Assembly: GCF_900115165.1 (NCBI RefSeq)
Contig: NZ_FOVP01000007.1
Location: 62,001-126,000, forward strand
Direction of reading: 5' to 3'
Length of the DNA: 64,000 bases
Source: Roseovarius lutimaris
GTDB lineage: Bacteria; Pseudomonadota; Alphaproteobacteria; Rhodobacterales; Rhodobacteraceae
Position numbers and translations under genes: made by a program. Under the pieces are notes generated by a model. That model saw nothing but the letters and a program-made list of their open reading frames with translations. It did no database searches and was not told the origin of the DNA. How positions within the stretch are numbered: the stretch's first letter is position 1; each line of letters starts with the position of its first letter. Of this stretch, positions 8,876 through 17,688 are shown piece after piece.

Positions 8876-10255
8876 ATGGTTGAAATTGCAGATATAGACA
8901 GCCTTGGTCGTCTTGAGGCGTGGTTGAACGGCCAGTCGCATGAGGTGGCGGTCTGCATTGCGCCCCGCGCTGCTGCTTGGGTGTTGCCGATCTGGTGGCA
9001 CGCGGTGCTGAGCGAGGACTGGGCGCGGGGACGTGAGTGGACCGCGCTTACAGTTTTACGCTGTACTCTTATATCCTATGTTGCCGCCAAAATGCCAAAC
9101 GAGGATATAAAGCGCGTCGCCTCCAACGCCGCCGCAACCGCTCGCACCTCCGCTTCCCTTGCCTCCGGTGCCGCCACTCACGCAGCCGCAGCTCATGCCG
9201 CTTTTTCTGCGGCTTTCGCCGCCTCTACGGCCTTCTCCGACGAACCCGTAAACACCGCCTTCAACGCTTTCGCTGCCTCCATTAACTCCGCTTCCACTGC
9301 TGCGGCTGGCTCTAACAATCACAGTTACTCCGTTTCCGACCCCTCCACGCCCGCGTTCGCCATCTGGCAATCGTTCCGAGCGGATGCTTCACAGATGAAA
9401 GATGAGGAAATTTTGGTGTTCACGCCGCTTTGGCAGCAAGGGGTCGGGCCGTTTGATGGGCTGTGGGAAAAAATAAATGGCTTTGTTGAAGGCGGAGATA
9501 GTCCACATGACTGGCAGTTCTGGATCGAGTGGTATCAAGCCCTGCTCGACGGCCGCCCGATGCTCGGCAACGCGGCGCGCACATGGGAAATGCTCGAAAA
9601 GATCGCGCTGATTGACCCGAAGGACTGGGATCAGGGGCCAGAAGTGGTGAACCCGGTGATCAACGGGATTTGGGGAAAGTATAAATCTATTCCCGACCCA
9701 GATAAATCCTTGAACGAAATGCTGGCGGATCAGCCAGACGCGACTAAGGTCCGTATCCACGAGGTGCGGCAAGTGATGGATCGCGCGAAACGCGATTTAC
9801 CCCCGACGTTCGACGCTATTCTGGGGCTGATCCTGCTGGAGCTGGAAAGACTACAGCACAAGAATTACGAGAGTGAACTTGAGCAGCTAGAGGGCAAGCG
9901 CCAGATATCCGTGTTTTTGACGCTTTATGAAGCCGTCGAGCGCATGCAGGCGCTTTTGCCGAACGAAAATCCTGCAACGACAGCCGATGCAGAGGAAATG
10001 GAAGGGCTGTTGAGGCTCTATTTTGACCGTTTTCGGGGATTGTGCCGGGAGAAGGTGGATGATGTGGCCAATGGGGTTTGGTCAACAGGGGCTGGGGTTG
10101 TGCAAGGTGGGCTGATACTTGGCAGCGCGTCTTTGGCGACAACCTTTGGCTTGCCAGCGATGGCCGGAGTTGCCGTGGGGTCTCTGGTTTTCGCACCAGA
10201 CCGGGCGGGCCAGATTATTAAGGTGGCTAAAGAGACGATCACAAAACAGGTTTGA
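8876..10255 (+). CDS. Uncharacterised Ala-rich multidomain protein inserted between murC and murB
   Basis: A 459-residue protein with three visible parts. Residues 1-80 form an N-terminal block (LEAWLNGQSHEVAVCIAPRA, then a Trp-rich helix). Residues 83-145 are an Ala/Ser/Thr-rich, probably helical, repeat-like segment. The rest is soluble and ends near residues 405-440 in a Gly/Ala-rich hydrophobic stretch. The motifs W-x(3)-WYQALLDGR and WDQGPEVVNPVI follow the Ala-rich block. I recall uncharacterised alphaproteobacterial proteins with this order (LEAWL-x-EVAV-IA-RAA, Ala repeats, W-WY-L-G, WDQGP-VVN). I prefer ATG 8876 over GTG 8867. GC is lower than in the mur genes around it. No function can be assigned. 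Confidence 0.7.
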   Translation: MVEIADIDSLGRLEAWLNGQSHEVAVCIAPRAAAWVLPIWWHAVLSEDWARGREWTALTVLRCTLISYVAAKMPNEDIKRVASNAAATARTSASLASGAATHAAAAHAAFSAAFAASTAFSDEPVNTAFNAFAASINSASTAAAGSNNHSYSVSDPSTPAFAIWQSFRADASQMKDEEILVFTPLWQQGVGPFDGLWEKINGFVEGGDSPHDWQFWIEWYQALLDGRPMLGNAARTWEMLEKIALIDPKDWDQGPEVVNPVINGIWGKYKSIPDPDKSLNEMLADQPDATKVRIHEVRQVMDRAKRDLPPTFDAILGLILLELERLQHKNYESELEQLEGKRQISVFLTLYEAVERMQALLPNENPATTADAEEMEGLLRLYFDRFRGLCREKVDDVANGVWSTGAGVVQGGLILGSASLATTFGLPAMAGVAVGSLVFAPDRAGQIIKVAKETITKQV

Positions 10256-10281
10256 AGACGGTTCTTTAGCTTGTCCTGTAA

Positions 10282-10350
10282 GGTGCGCGATGAATGCGCA
10301 CCCTACGGGTTTGGATTGGAGGGGCGCGTGGGTTTCACCCACCCTACGGG
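10282..10350. repeat. Two adjacent hairpin repeats of the GTAGGGTG family
   Basis: First unit: GGTGCGC (10282-10288), seven-base loop, GCGCACC (10296-10302), then CTACGGG. Second unit: GCGTGGGTTTCACCCACCCT (10326-10345), a GTGGGT/ACCCAC hairpin, also followed by ACGGG. Both therefore have the form hairpin + CTACGGG and look like two members of one family. A third member is at 63131-63155, and a near-identical copy of the second unit lies inside murB at 11030-11054. They sit in the 261-base gap upstream of murB. Confidence 0.75.
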
Positions 10351-10389
10351 GGTTGGGGCGTATCCCTGCCTTTTGCGGCTGTTGAGGAT

Positions 10390-10482
10390 AAGCCCCCCGC
10401 GCGGACCCAAGGCCGCAGGCCGCCGCGCATCACCAGACCGCCCTCCGGCCTGGTGATGCGCGCCATGCGTCTTGGGGGGCTT
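10390..10482. repeat. Long imperfect inverted repeat in the murB leader
   Basis: Outer arms AAGCCCCCC (10390-10398) and GGGGGGCTT (10474-10482) are perfectly complementary. Inner arms GCGCATCACCAG (10425-10436) and CTGGTGATGCGC (10450-10461) are also perfectly complementary, around a 13-base loop. The sequence between the arms is only partly pairable. The element ends 34 bases before the murB start, so it could form a large stem in the 5' leader or act as a terminator for the gene upstream. No T-run follows. Confidence 0.65.
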
Positions 10483-10516
10483 TACCTCTCGGCAAAGCCG
10501 GGGCAAAAGCGCGGGT

Positions 10517-11443
10517 ATGAGTGATTTGCCCACACCAAGGGGGGTGTTGACCCCCAATCGACCGCTATCCGATCTGACATGGCTGCGCGTGGGCGGGCCT
10601 GCGGATTGGCTGTTTCAGCCCGCCGATGTCGATGATCTGGCGGCGTTCCTCGGGAAGCTTGACGCAAGCGTGGCGGTTTTCCCGATGGGCGTGGGCAGCA
10701 ACCTTATCGTGCGCGATGGCGGCCTGCGCGCGGTGGTGGTCCGGCTTGGGCGCGGCTTTAACGGGATCGAGATCGAGGGCACGCGCGTCACCGCCGGGGC
10801 GGCGGCGCTTGATGCGCATGTGGCGCGTAAGGCTGCCGATGCCGGGCTTGACCTGACGTTCCTGCGCACCATCCCCGGTGCGATTGGCGGCGCGGTGCGG
10901 ATGAACGCGGGCTGTTATGGCCACTATACGGCGGATCATTTCGTTAGCGCCGAGGCGGTGACGCGCGACGGCAAGGTTGTGACGCTCACGGCGCAAGACC
11001 TCAACTTTCAATACCGTCAGAGCGATCTGCCCGTAGGGTGGGTGATAACCCACGTCACCTTTGAGGCCCCCAAGGGCGACCCCGAAGAGCTTCATGCGCG
11101 GATGGCCGCGCAGTTGAAAAAACGCGACGAGACCCAGCCCACAAAGGACCGCAGCGCCGGCAGCACATTCCGCAATCCGGCGGGCTTTAGCTCGACCGGG
11201 CGCGCCGATGACGTGCATGACCTCAAGGCCTGGAAGGTGATCGACGAGGCCGGAATGCGCGGCGCGCGCCGTGGCGGCGCACAGATGAGCGAGAAGCACC
11301 CCAACTTTCTGATCAACGCGGGCGGGGCCACCGCCGCCGATCTTGAAGGATTGGGCGAAGAAGTGCGAAAAAGGGTTTTCCAAAACAGTGGAATAGAGTT
11401 ACACTGGGAAATCATGAGGGTCGGCGAAACGGCCCCGGCGTAA
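10517..11443 (+). CDS. murB: UDP-N-acetylenolpyruvoylglucosamine reductase
   Basis: FAD enzyme that reduces UDP-GlcNAc-enolpyruvate to UDP-MurNAc. The 308-residue protein shows the FAD-site motifs [14 protein letters not shown] and [18 protein letters not shown], the [10 protein letters not shown] segment with the proton-donor Ser, and the C-terminal [13 protein letters not shown] with its Glu. I selected ATG 10517 because [20 protein letters not shown] is the usual family N-terminus; the longer frame from 10472 would read through the inverted repeat. Residues PVGWVITH are encoded by a copy of an intergenic repeat (11030-11054). Confidence 0.96.
   Translation: MSDLPTPRGVLTPNRPLSDLTWLRVGGPADWLFQPADVDDLAAFLGKLDASVAVFPMGVGSNLIVRDGGLRAVVVRLGRGFNGIEIEGTRVTAGAAALDAHVARKAADAGLDLTFLRTIPGAIGGAVRMNAGCYGHYTADHFVSAEAVTRDGKVVTLTAQDLNFQYRQSDLPVGWVITHVTFEAPKGDPEELHARMAAQLKKRDETQPTKDRSAGSTFRNPAGFSSTGRADDVHDLKAWKVIDEAGMRGARRGGAQMSEKHPNFLINAGGATAADLEGLGEEVRKRVFQNSGIELHWEIMRVGETAPA
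11030..11054 (-). repeat. Intergenic-type hairpin repeat embedded in murB coding sequence
   Basis: The bases CCCGTAGGGTGGGTG (11030-11044) are identical to the reverse complement of the intergenic copy at 10325-10350. The next bases, ATAACCCACG, differ from that copy's AAACCCACG by one inserted base. The GTGGGT/ACCCAC stem is kept, with a four-base loop. It is translated in frame as PVGWVITH. Confidence 0.7.
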
Positions 11444-11505
11444 GCCATTCAGGCAGATAACAAATAACACGGGTCGAAATCAGATCCGGGACATTGAGGC
11501 ACAAG

Positions 11506-12426
11506 GTGGTTCGTTCGAGCAGAACAACCCCGAAAGTGGCGGTGATATTGGGTGGCCCCTCGGCAGAGCGCGAGGTGTCCCTGTCGTCAGGACGCGAATG
11601 CGCCGCCGCATTGAGGGAAGCAGGCTATGACGTGGCAGAGGTTGACGCCGGCCACGATCTTGTCACGCGTTTAGATGATATCGCACCCGACGTGGTGTTC
11701 AACGCCCTGCATGGCCGCTGGGGCGAAGATGGCTGTGTGCAGGGGCTGCTGGAATGGGTGCGCATGCCCTATACGCATTCCGGCGTTCTGGCCTCGGCGC
11801 TTGCCATGGACAAGGAAAAGACCAAGGCGGCCTATCGCGCTGCTGGTCTGCCGGTGGTCGATAGCGTTCTGGCGCAAAAGACCGGTGTAAGTGCGGCGCA
11901 TGTGATGGCGCCGCCCTATGTGGTCAAGCCTTATAATGAGGGCTCGTCTGTCGGGGTCTACCTTGTGCATGATGCGGCCAATGCCCCGCCACAGCTTGCC
12001 GATGACATGCCCGATCTGGTGATGGTCGAGGCCTTCGCGCCTGGGCGCGAATTGACCACCACGGTGATGGGGGCGCGCGCGCTGACGGTGACCGATATCC
12101 TGACCGATGGTTGGTATGATTATGACGCCAAATACAAACCGGGCGGCTCGCGCCACGTGGTGCCCGCGGATATCCCGCAAGAGATTTTCGATGCCTGCAT
12201 GGAGTATGCCCTGCGCGCGCATCAGGTTCTTGGCTGTCGCGGTCTGAGCCGCACCGATTTTCGCTGGGACGAGGCACGCGGGCTTGACGGGCTGATCCTG
12301 CTGGAAACCAACACGCAACCCGGCATGACGCCGACATCGCTTAGCCCCGAACAGGCGCAGGCTGTCGGCGTTTCCTTTCCTGAGCTGTGCCGCTGGATGG
12401 TTGAGGACGCGTCATGCAACAGGTGA
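11506..12426 (+). CDS. ddl: D-alanine--D-alanine ligase
   Basis: ATP-grasp enzyme making D-Ala-D-Ala for MurF. The N-terminus has VAVILGGPSAEREVSLSSGR; the ATP-grasp loop VVKPYNEGSSVGVYLV and the metal-binding end LLETNTQPGMTPTSL are clear. I chose GTG 11506 because GAGG sits six bases upstream and it gives the usual short leader; TTG 11494 in the same frame is an alternative. About 306 residues. The 3' end overlaps ftsQ by 13 bases. Confidence 0.95.
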   Translation: MVRSSRTTPKVAVILGGPSAEREVSLSSGRECAAALREAGYDVAEVDAGHDLVTRLDDIAPDVVFNALHGRWGEDGCVQGLLEWVRMPYTHSGVLASALAMDKEKTKAAYRAAGLPVVDSVLAQKTGVSAAHVMAPPYVVKPYNEGSSVGVYLVHDAANAPPQLADDMPDLVMVEAFAPGRELTTTVMGARALTVTDILTDGWYDYDAKYKPGGSRHVVPADIPQEIFDACMEYALRAHQVLGCRGLSRTDFRWDEARGLDGLILLETNTQPGMTPTSLSPEQAQAVGVSFPELCRWMVEDASCNR

Positions 12427-13283
12427 TCCCGCGCATTGATCCGGCGCCGTCGCGTTGGTCCTATCGCTTTCAGCGGCTGATGCTGACGCCGCTTTATCGG
12501 CGGCTGTTGCGTGTCGGGCTTCCGGTGCTGGTGATAGCGGGGCTGACGGCGGGCTATTTCGCTGATCAGGACCGGCGCGAGGATATCATGCTGGCGGTCA
12601 CGGATCTGCGTCGCCAGATCGAAACCCGGCCCGAATTCATGGTCAACCTGCTGGCCGTCGAGGGCGCAAGCCTTGGTGTTCAGGAAGACATCCGCGAGAT
12701 TTTCCCGTTCGACCTTCCGGCAAGCTCGTTCGACCTGAGCCTTGATGAAATCCGGGTGATGATCGAAGACCTGCCCGCCGTGGCCGAGGCCGCCGTGCGC
12801 ATTCGTCAGGGCGGAGTGCTTGTGGCCGAGATCACCGAGCGCCAGCCGGTCGCCCTGTGGCGAACCCGCGACGGCATCAACGTGATTGACATTGAGGGCG
12901 AGGTGATCGGCACGGTCGAAGCGCGTCAGGATCGCGCCAGCCTGCCGGTGGTGGCCGGGGAGGGCGCGGATGACTATGTGGCCGAAGCCATGCAGATTTT
13001 GCAGGCGGCCCAGCCCTTACCACAGAACATTCGCGGCCTTGTGCGCATGGGCGAGCGGCGGTGGGATCTGGTGCTGAGCAGCGGCCAGCGGATCATGCTG
13101 CCCGAAACCGGGGCGGTGCGCGCGCTGGAGCGGGTGATGGTGCTGAACGCGGCACAGGACATGCTGGAACGGGATCTGGTGGCGGTCGATATGCGGATCG
13201 CTGCGCGCCCGACCATCCGGCTGAATGAAACCGCCATGGAAGAATGGTGGCGGATCACAAATATGACTTTAGGGGCGGACTGA
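12414..13283 (+). CDS. ftsQ: Cell division protein FtsQ
   Basis: Bitopic inner-membrane protein linking FtsZ-ring assembly to septal wall synthesis. It has a short basic cytoplasmic N-terminus, one transmembrane segment at about residues 35-55 (VGLPVLVIAGLTAGYF), and then a periplasmic POTRA-like domain (VEGASLGVQEDIREIF and DLPAVAEAAVRIRQGG) and the FtsQ beta domain. Its 289 residues are within the family range. It overlaps ddl and is followed by ftsA after four bases, the standard alphaproteobacterial order. Confidence 0.93.
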   Translation: MQQVIPRIDPAPSRWSYRFQRLMLTPLYRRLLRVGLPVLVIAGLTAGYFADQDRREDIMLAVTDLRRQIETRPEFMVNLLAVEGASLGVQEDIREIFPFDLPASSFDLSLDEIRVMIEDLPAVAEAAVRIRQGGVLVAEITERQPVALWRTRDGINVIDIEGEVIGTVEARQDRASLPVVAGEGADDYVAEAMQILQAAQPLPQNIRGLVRMGERRWDLVLSSGQRIMLPETGAVRALERVMVLNAAQDMLERDLVAVDMRIAARPTIRLNETAMEEWWRITNMTLGAD

Positions 13284-13287
13284 ACCG

Positions 13288-14622
13288 ATGATCGAGCTCT
13301 ATGAATCCCAGCGGGCGATGCGCCACATGCGCAAGGCGGCGATGCAACGCGGTGTGGTGGCGGTGCTGGATGTGGGCACTTCCAAGATTGCCTGTCTGGT
13401 GTTGCGGTTTGATGGCACCGAGCGGCTGAACGAGAGCGAGGGCGTTGGCGCTATGGCCGGGCAGGCCGGGTTTCGGGTGATCGGCGCGGCGACCACACGC
13501 TCGCGCGGGGTGCGCTTTGGCGAGATCGACGCGATGCAGGAAACCGAGCGCGCCATTCGCACCGCCGTGCAGGCGGCACAGAAAATGGCCAATATCCGGG
13601 TCGATCACGTGATCGCCTGTTTCTCGGGCGCCGCGCCGCGCTCTTACGGGCTGGCCGGTCAGGTCGAGCTTGAGGGCCATACCGTCAGCGAACAGGATAT
13701 CAGCCGCGTGCTCAGCGCCTGTGATGTGCCCGAATATGGCGAGGGCCGTGAGGTTTTGCATGCTCAGCCGGTCAATTTTGCGCTTGATCACCGCTCGGGT
13801 CTGATTGATCCGCGCGGACAGATGGGGCAGGTGCTCTCGACCGACATGCATATGCTTACCGTCGATGCCGCCGCGATCCAGAACCTGGCGCATTGCGTCA
13901 AGCGCTGTGACCTGGAACTGGCCGGTGTGGCCAGCTCTGCCTATGTGTCCGGTATCGCCTCGCTTGTCGAGGATGAACAGGAGTTGGGCGCGGCCTGTAT
14001 AGACCTTGGTGGCGGATCTGCGGGCGTGTCGATCTTCATCAAGAAACACATGATCTATTCCGATAGCGTGCGGATGGGCGGCGATCACGTCACCAGCGAC
14101 ATTTCGATGGGCCTGTCGGTGCCTGCTGCCACTGCCGAACGGATCAAGACGTTTTACGGCGGGGTTGTGGCCACCGGCATGGATGACCGCGAGATGATCG
14201 AAATCGGCGGCGATACCGGCGATTGGGATCACGACCGGCGCACTGTAAGCCGCGCCGAGCTGATCGGGATCATGCGCCCACGGGTCGAGGAAATCCTTGA
14301 AGAGGTGCGCGCGCGCCTTGATGCGGCGGGGTTCGATCACCTGCCCAGCCAGCAGATCGTGCTGACCGGCGGCGGCAGTCAGATACCGGGGCTTGACGGG
14401 CTTGCCAGCAAAATTTTGGGCCAGCAGGTCCGCCTTGGTCGCCCGCTCCGGGTGCATGGGTTGCCGCAGGCCGCCACCGGCGCAGGATTTGCCAGCGCCG
14501 TAGGCATGTGCCTGTTCGCGGCGAATCCACAGGACGAGTGGTGGGACTTTGAAATTCCGGTTGACCGCTATCCGGCGCGCTCGCTCAGGCGGGCGGTCAA
14601 GTGGTTCAAGGACAACTGGTAA
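13288..14622 (+). CDS. ftsA: Cell division protein FtsA
   Basis: Actin-like ATPase that tethers FtsZ to the membrane. The phosphate-1 motif VAVLDVGTSKIACLV is near residue 24, the phosphate-2 motif ACIDLGGGSAGVSIF and the adenosine motif IVLTGGGSQIPGLDGLA follow. The C-terminal ARSLRRAVKWFKDNW has the form of the amphipathic membrane-targeting helix. Its 444 residues are typical. A 174-base gap separates it from ftsZ. Confidence 0.96.
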   Translation: MIELYESQRAMRHMRKAAMQRGVVAVLDVGTSKIACLVLRFDGTERLNESEGVGAMAGQAGFRVIGAATTRSRGVRFGEIDAMQETERAIRTAVQAAQKMANIRVDHVIACFSGAAPRSYGLAGQVELEGHTVSEQDISRVLSACDVPEYGEGREVLHAQPVNFALDHRSGLIDPRGQMGQVLSTDMHMLTVDAAAIQNLAHCVKRCDLELAGVASSAYVSGIASLVEDEQELGAACIDLGGGSAGVSIFIKKHMIYSDSVRMGGDHVTSDISMGLSVPAATAERIKTFYGGVVATGMDDREMIEIGGDTGDWDHDRRTVSRAELIGIMRPRVEEILEEVRARLDAAGFDHLPSQQIVLTGGGSQIPGLDGLASKILGQQVRLGRPLRVHGLPQAATGAGFASAVGMCLFAANPQDEWWDFEIPVDRYPARSLRRAVKWFKDNW

Positions 14623-14796
14623 CCGCAATATGTGGCGTTATCGGCGAAATATCGCGAACGAAGTGAGAAAATGACCATATTTGGTGTCTATTTTGTGTTT
14701 TTTAGGTGACCTTTGGGTTAACGCCCGGTAAGAATAATACTGAATAGGCGGAAAAACGGCTCGCGAATGCGGGCGCAACAGCAGGCGGACAGAGCA

Positions 14797-16428
14797 ATGA
14801 CATTGAACCTCACTATGCCCGGACATGACGACCTGAAGCCCCGGATCACCGTTTTCGGTGTTGGTGGGGCCGGTGGCAACGCGGTCAACAACATGATCGA
14901 AAAGCAACTCGACGGGGTTGATTTCGTGGTGGCAAATACCGATGCACAGGCCCTGAGCCAGAGCAATTCGGAAAGCCGCATCCAACTTGGTGTGAAAGTC
15001 ACCGAAGGGTTGGGCGCCGGCGCGCGGGCCACTGTCGGTGCCGCAGCGGCGGAAGAGAGCATCGAACAGATCGTTGATCATTTGGCGGGCGCACATATGT
15101 GCTTTATCACCGCTGGCATGGGCGGTGGCACCGGCACCGGCGCGGCCCCGATCATCGCACAGGCGGCACGCGAACTTGGCGTACTGACGGTCGGCGTTGT
15201 CACCAAGCCGTTCCAGTTCGAGGGCGCCAAGCGCATGCGTCAGGCTGAAGAAGGCGTTGAGGCCCTGCAAAAGATGGTCGACACGCTGATCATCATTCCC
15301 AACCAGAACCTGTTCCGTCTTGCCAATGAGAAAACCACCTTTACCGAGGCCTTCAGCATGGCCGACGACGTGCTTTATCAGGGCGTCAAGGGGGTGACCG
15401 ATCTGATGGTGCGTCCGGGCCTCATCAACCTTGATTTCGCCGATGTGCGCGCCGTCATGGACGAGATGGGCAAGGCGATGATGGGCACCGGCGAGGACAG
15501 CGGCGAAGATCGCGCCATTCAGGCCGCCGAAAAGGCCATTGCCAACCCGCTTCTGGATGAAATCAGCCTGCGTGGCGCCAAGGGTGTTCTGATCAACATC
15601 ACCGGCGGTCATGACCTGACGCTGTTTGAACTTGACGAAGCCGCCAACCGCATTCGTGAAGAAGTTGATGCCGATGCCAATATCATCGTCGGCTCCACCC
15701 TTGATCCGTCGATGGAAGGCGCGATGCGCGTCAGTGTTGTCGCCACCGGGATCGACGCCACCGAAAAGGCCGAGGATATGCCGGTGCCACGCCGCTCGCT
15801 GGCCCAGCCCCTGCGCCAGCCCGCAGCACCCGAAGTGACCGCACCGGTTGCCGAAGAGGCTGAAGAGGCTCCGGCACAGGTTGCCGCCACCTCGACTGAA
15901 TCCGAACCGCCGCTGTTCCGCGAACTGGATGCGCAGCGCGCCGCCGCCGAGGACCAGATGGAGGATATCTTTGAAGAGGAGAGCGCCGCAGACGACCTGC
16001 CGCCGCCCGCCTATACCCCGCGTGTCGAAGAGTTCGCCCCTACGGCCTATGCCGAGGAAGACGATCTCGACAGCTTTGTCGCCCCGCGCGCCCCCGCTGC
16101 CGGTACGCCGTCGCAAGAGGCCATGCAGCGTCTGCAAGCCGCCGTCAGTAAAGCGCCGACCCAGCCGCAGCAACGTCGCCCGCAACCCACCGCACCGCAG
16201 CAACAGCCCGCCGCAGAAGAGCGCCCGCGATTTGGCATCAACTCGCTGATCAACCGGATGACGGGTCACAACGCCCCCGAAGCCGAGCGTCAGCCGCAAC
16301 AAGCCGCGCGCCCTGTCCGTCAGCAGCCGCCGATGCAATCGGCGCAACCGCAACAGGCCCCGGCCCGCGCGCAGGACGAAGACGAACAGATCGAAATCCC
16401 GGCGTTCCTGCGGCGTCAAGCCAACTGA
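14797..16428 (+). CDS. ftsZ: Cell division GTPase FtsZ
   Basis: Tubulin-like GTPase forming the Z ring. Present are the N-terminal [15 protein letters not shown], the tubulin signature [10 protein letters not shown] (about residue 108), and the T7 loop [12 protein letters not shown]. After about residue 320 comes a roughly 200-residue Ala/Pro/Gln/Glu-rich linker, long as is usual in alphaproteobacteria, ending in the conserved C-terminal peptide [11 protein letters not shown] that binds FtsA and regulators. I use ATG 14797 rather than 14767 because [20 protein letters not shown] is the usual start. A terminator follows. Confidence 0.97.
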   Translation: MTLNLTMPGHDDLKPRITVFGVGGAGGNAVNNMIEKQLDGVDFVVANTDAQALSQSNSESRIQLGVKVTEGLGAGARATVGAAAAEESIEQIVDHLAGAHMCFITAGMGGGTGTGAAPIIAQAARELGVLTVGVVTKPFQFEGAKRMRQAEEGVEALQKMVDTLIIIPNQNLFRLANEKTTFTEAFSMADDVLYQGVKGVTDLMVRPGLINLDFADVRAVMDEMGKAMMGTGEDSGEDRAIQAAEKAIANPLLDEISLRGAKGVLINITGGHDLTLFELDEAANRIREEVDADANIIVGSTLDPSMEGAMRVSVVATGIDATEKAEDMPVPRRSLAQPLRQPAAPEVTAPVAEEAEEAPAQVAATSTESEPPLFRELDAQRAAAEDQMEDIFEEESAADDLPPPAYTPRVEEFAPTAYAEEDDLDSFVAPRAPAAGTPSQEAMQRLQAAVSKAPTQPQQRRPQPTAPQQQPAAEERPRFGINSLINRMTGHNAPEAERQPQQAARPVRQQPPMQSAQPQQAPARAQDEDEQIEIPAFLRRQAN

Positions 16429-16453
16429 TCCTTGATGAAAATCTGACCGGAAA

Positions 16454-16480
16454 GGGCCGCCCGCTGAGGGTGGTCTTTTT
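16454..16480 (+). terminator. Rho-independent terminator after ftsZ
   Basis: GGGCCGCCC, loop GCTGA, GGGTGGTC, then TTTTT. The stem of about eight pairs includes G-T wobbles and is followed directly by the T-run, 26 bases after the ftsZ stop. It should separate ftsZ from lpxC. Confidence 0.75.
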
Positions 16481-16655
16481 CTGTTTGAGGTGGTGCGTTG
16501 ACGCCAAGGAACATGTCTGGGCAAAAAATCGCTCATGGTCCCGGTCGGCATGTTTCAATCAGTTACAAAGAGTGTGTTGAGCAAAAACGCCTATCCTCTT
16601 AATTGGGGTAAGATAGGGGTGACCGTATCTATGCCATCAGGGGGCAGAGACTGTT

Positions 16656-17576
16656 TTGCAGAGCACGATCACATATCCGGTAAGCTTTCAGGGTGTCGGC
16701 TTGCACTCGGGACGGCCCGCGCAATTGACGATTCGTCCGGCATCTGCGGGGGCGGGCATCACGTTTCGCCGTGTCGATATCCTTGATGCCCCAAACGAAA
16801 TTCCTGCGCTCTGGCATCTGGTTGAACACTCGCCGCTTTGCACCCGTCTGGTCAGCGCCACCGGCCTGTCGATCATGACGGTCGAGCATGTGATGGCGGC
16901 GCTTGTCGGCTGTGGCATCCACAACGCCCTGGTTGATGTGGATGGTCCCGAAGTTCCGATTCTCGACGGCAGTGCGGCGCCGTTCGTCTGTAGGATTTTG
17001 GCCAATGGCCTGCACCGGATGGCCGAGCCGGTCACCGCCCTGCGCATCTTGCGCACCGTCGAGGTGAATCGCGGCGCCGCCTGGGCTTGTCTGACGCCGC
17101 ATGACAGCCTTCAGATCGAATTTGGCATCGAATTTGAAGATGCCGCGATTGGCGTTCAGAAAAAGACCCTGACCATGTCAAACGGCAGTTTCGTGCGTGA
17201 ATTGTCCAACTGCCGGACGTTTTGCCGCAAGCGTGATGTGGATCAGATGCGCGCCAACGGGCTTGCGCTTGGCGGAACGCTTGAAAACGCCGTGGTGGTG
17301 GATGGCGACAAGGTGCTCAGCCCCGGCGGGCTGCGTCATGCCGATGAGGCCGTGCGCCATAAAATGCTGGATGCGCTTGGGGATCTTGGCCTGGCCGGGC
17401 GCCCGATCCTTGGCCATTATCAGGGGCTTCGCGCCGGTCACGCCCTGACCAATGAGTTGTTGCGGGCTGTTTTCGCGGAGCGGGAGAATTACGATCTGAT
17501 TGAATGCAACGCGCAGACCACCGCGCTTTTGCCGGGGGCAGGGGTGCATTGGGGGGAAATTCCGCAGGTTGCCTGA
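16656..17576 (+). CDS. lpxC: UDP-3-O-acyl-N-acetylglucosamine deacetylase
   Basis: Zinc enzyme catalysing the committed step of lipid A synthesis. The zinc-binding and catalytic segments are readable: MTVEHVMAAL (first His), VRHKMLDALGDLGLAG (His and Asp) and LRAGHALTNELL (general acid His). Its 306 residues match the family. The best start is TTG at 16656, giving MQSTITYPVSFQGVGLHSG, the family N-terminus; a rare start fits an enzyme whose level is kept low. It has its own leader after the ftsZ terminator. Confidence 0.96.
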   Translation: MQSTITYPVSFQGVGLHSGRPAQLTIRPASAGAGITFRRVDILDAPNEIPALWHLVEHSPLCTRLVSATGLSIMTVEHVMAALVGCGIHNALVDVDGPEVPILDGSAAPFVCRILANGLHRMAEPVTALRILRTVEVNRGAAWACLTPHDSLQIEFGIEFEDAAIGVQKKTLTMSNGSFVRELSNCRTFCRKRDVDQMRANGLALGGTLENAVVVDGDKVLSPGGLRHADEAVRHKMLDALGDLGLAGRPILGHYQGLRAGHALTNELLRAVFAERENYDLIECNAQTTALLPGAGVHWGEIPQVA

Positions 17577-17688
17577 GATCATGGCGCAGAAATGTGCCAA
17601 AGGCGTTTTGCACCGGAAATTTCTGTGCTAGGACCAAGGCAACACGTGGGGGCTGCCCCGATTATCGTAATTTAAGGTGAGATCGCGC

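Noticed and set aside
14718-14732. CtrA-like box (TTAA, seven bases, TAAG) upstream of ftsZ
   Set aside because: The right half-site matches the TTAA consensus poorly, so it is not better than chance in this AT-richer leader.
14638-16551. A very long open frame on the minus strand opposite ftsZ (over 600 codons)
   Set aside because: It is the antisense shadow of ftsZ, produced by high GC and codon bias; its translation shows no domain.
16535-16655. Small gene in the ftsZ-lpxC gap starting at an ATG at 16535
   Set aside because: The frame runs out of frame into lpxC and has no family similarity or good ribosome-binding site.
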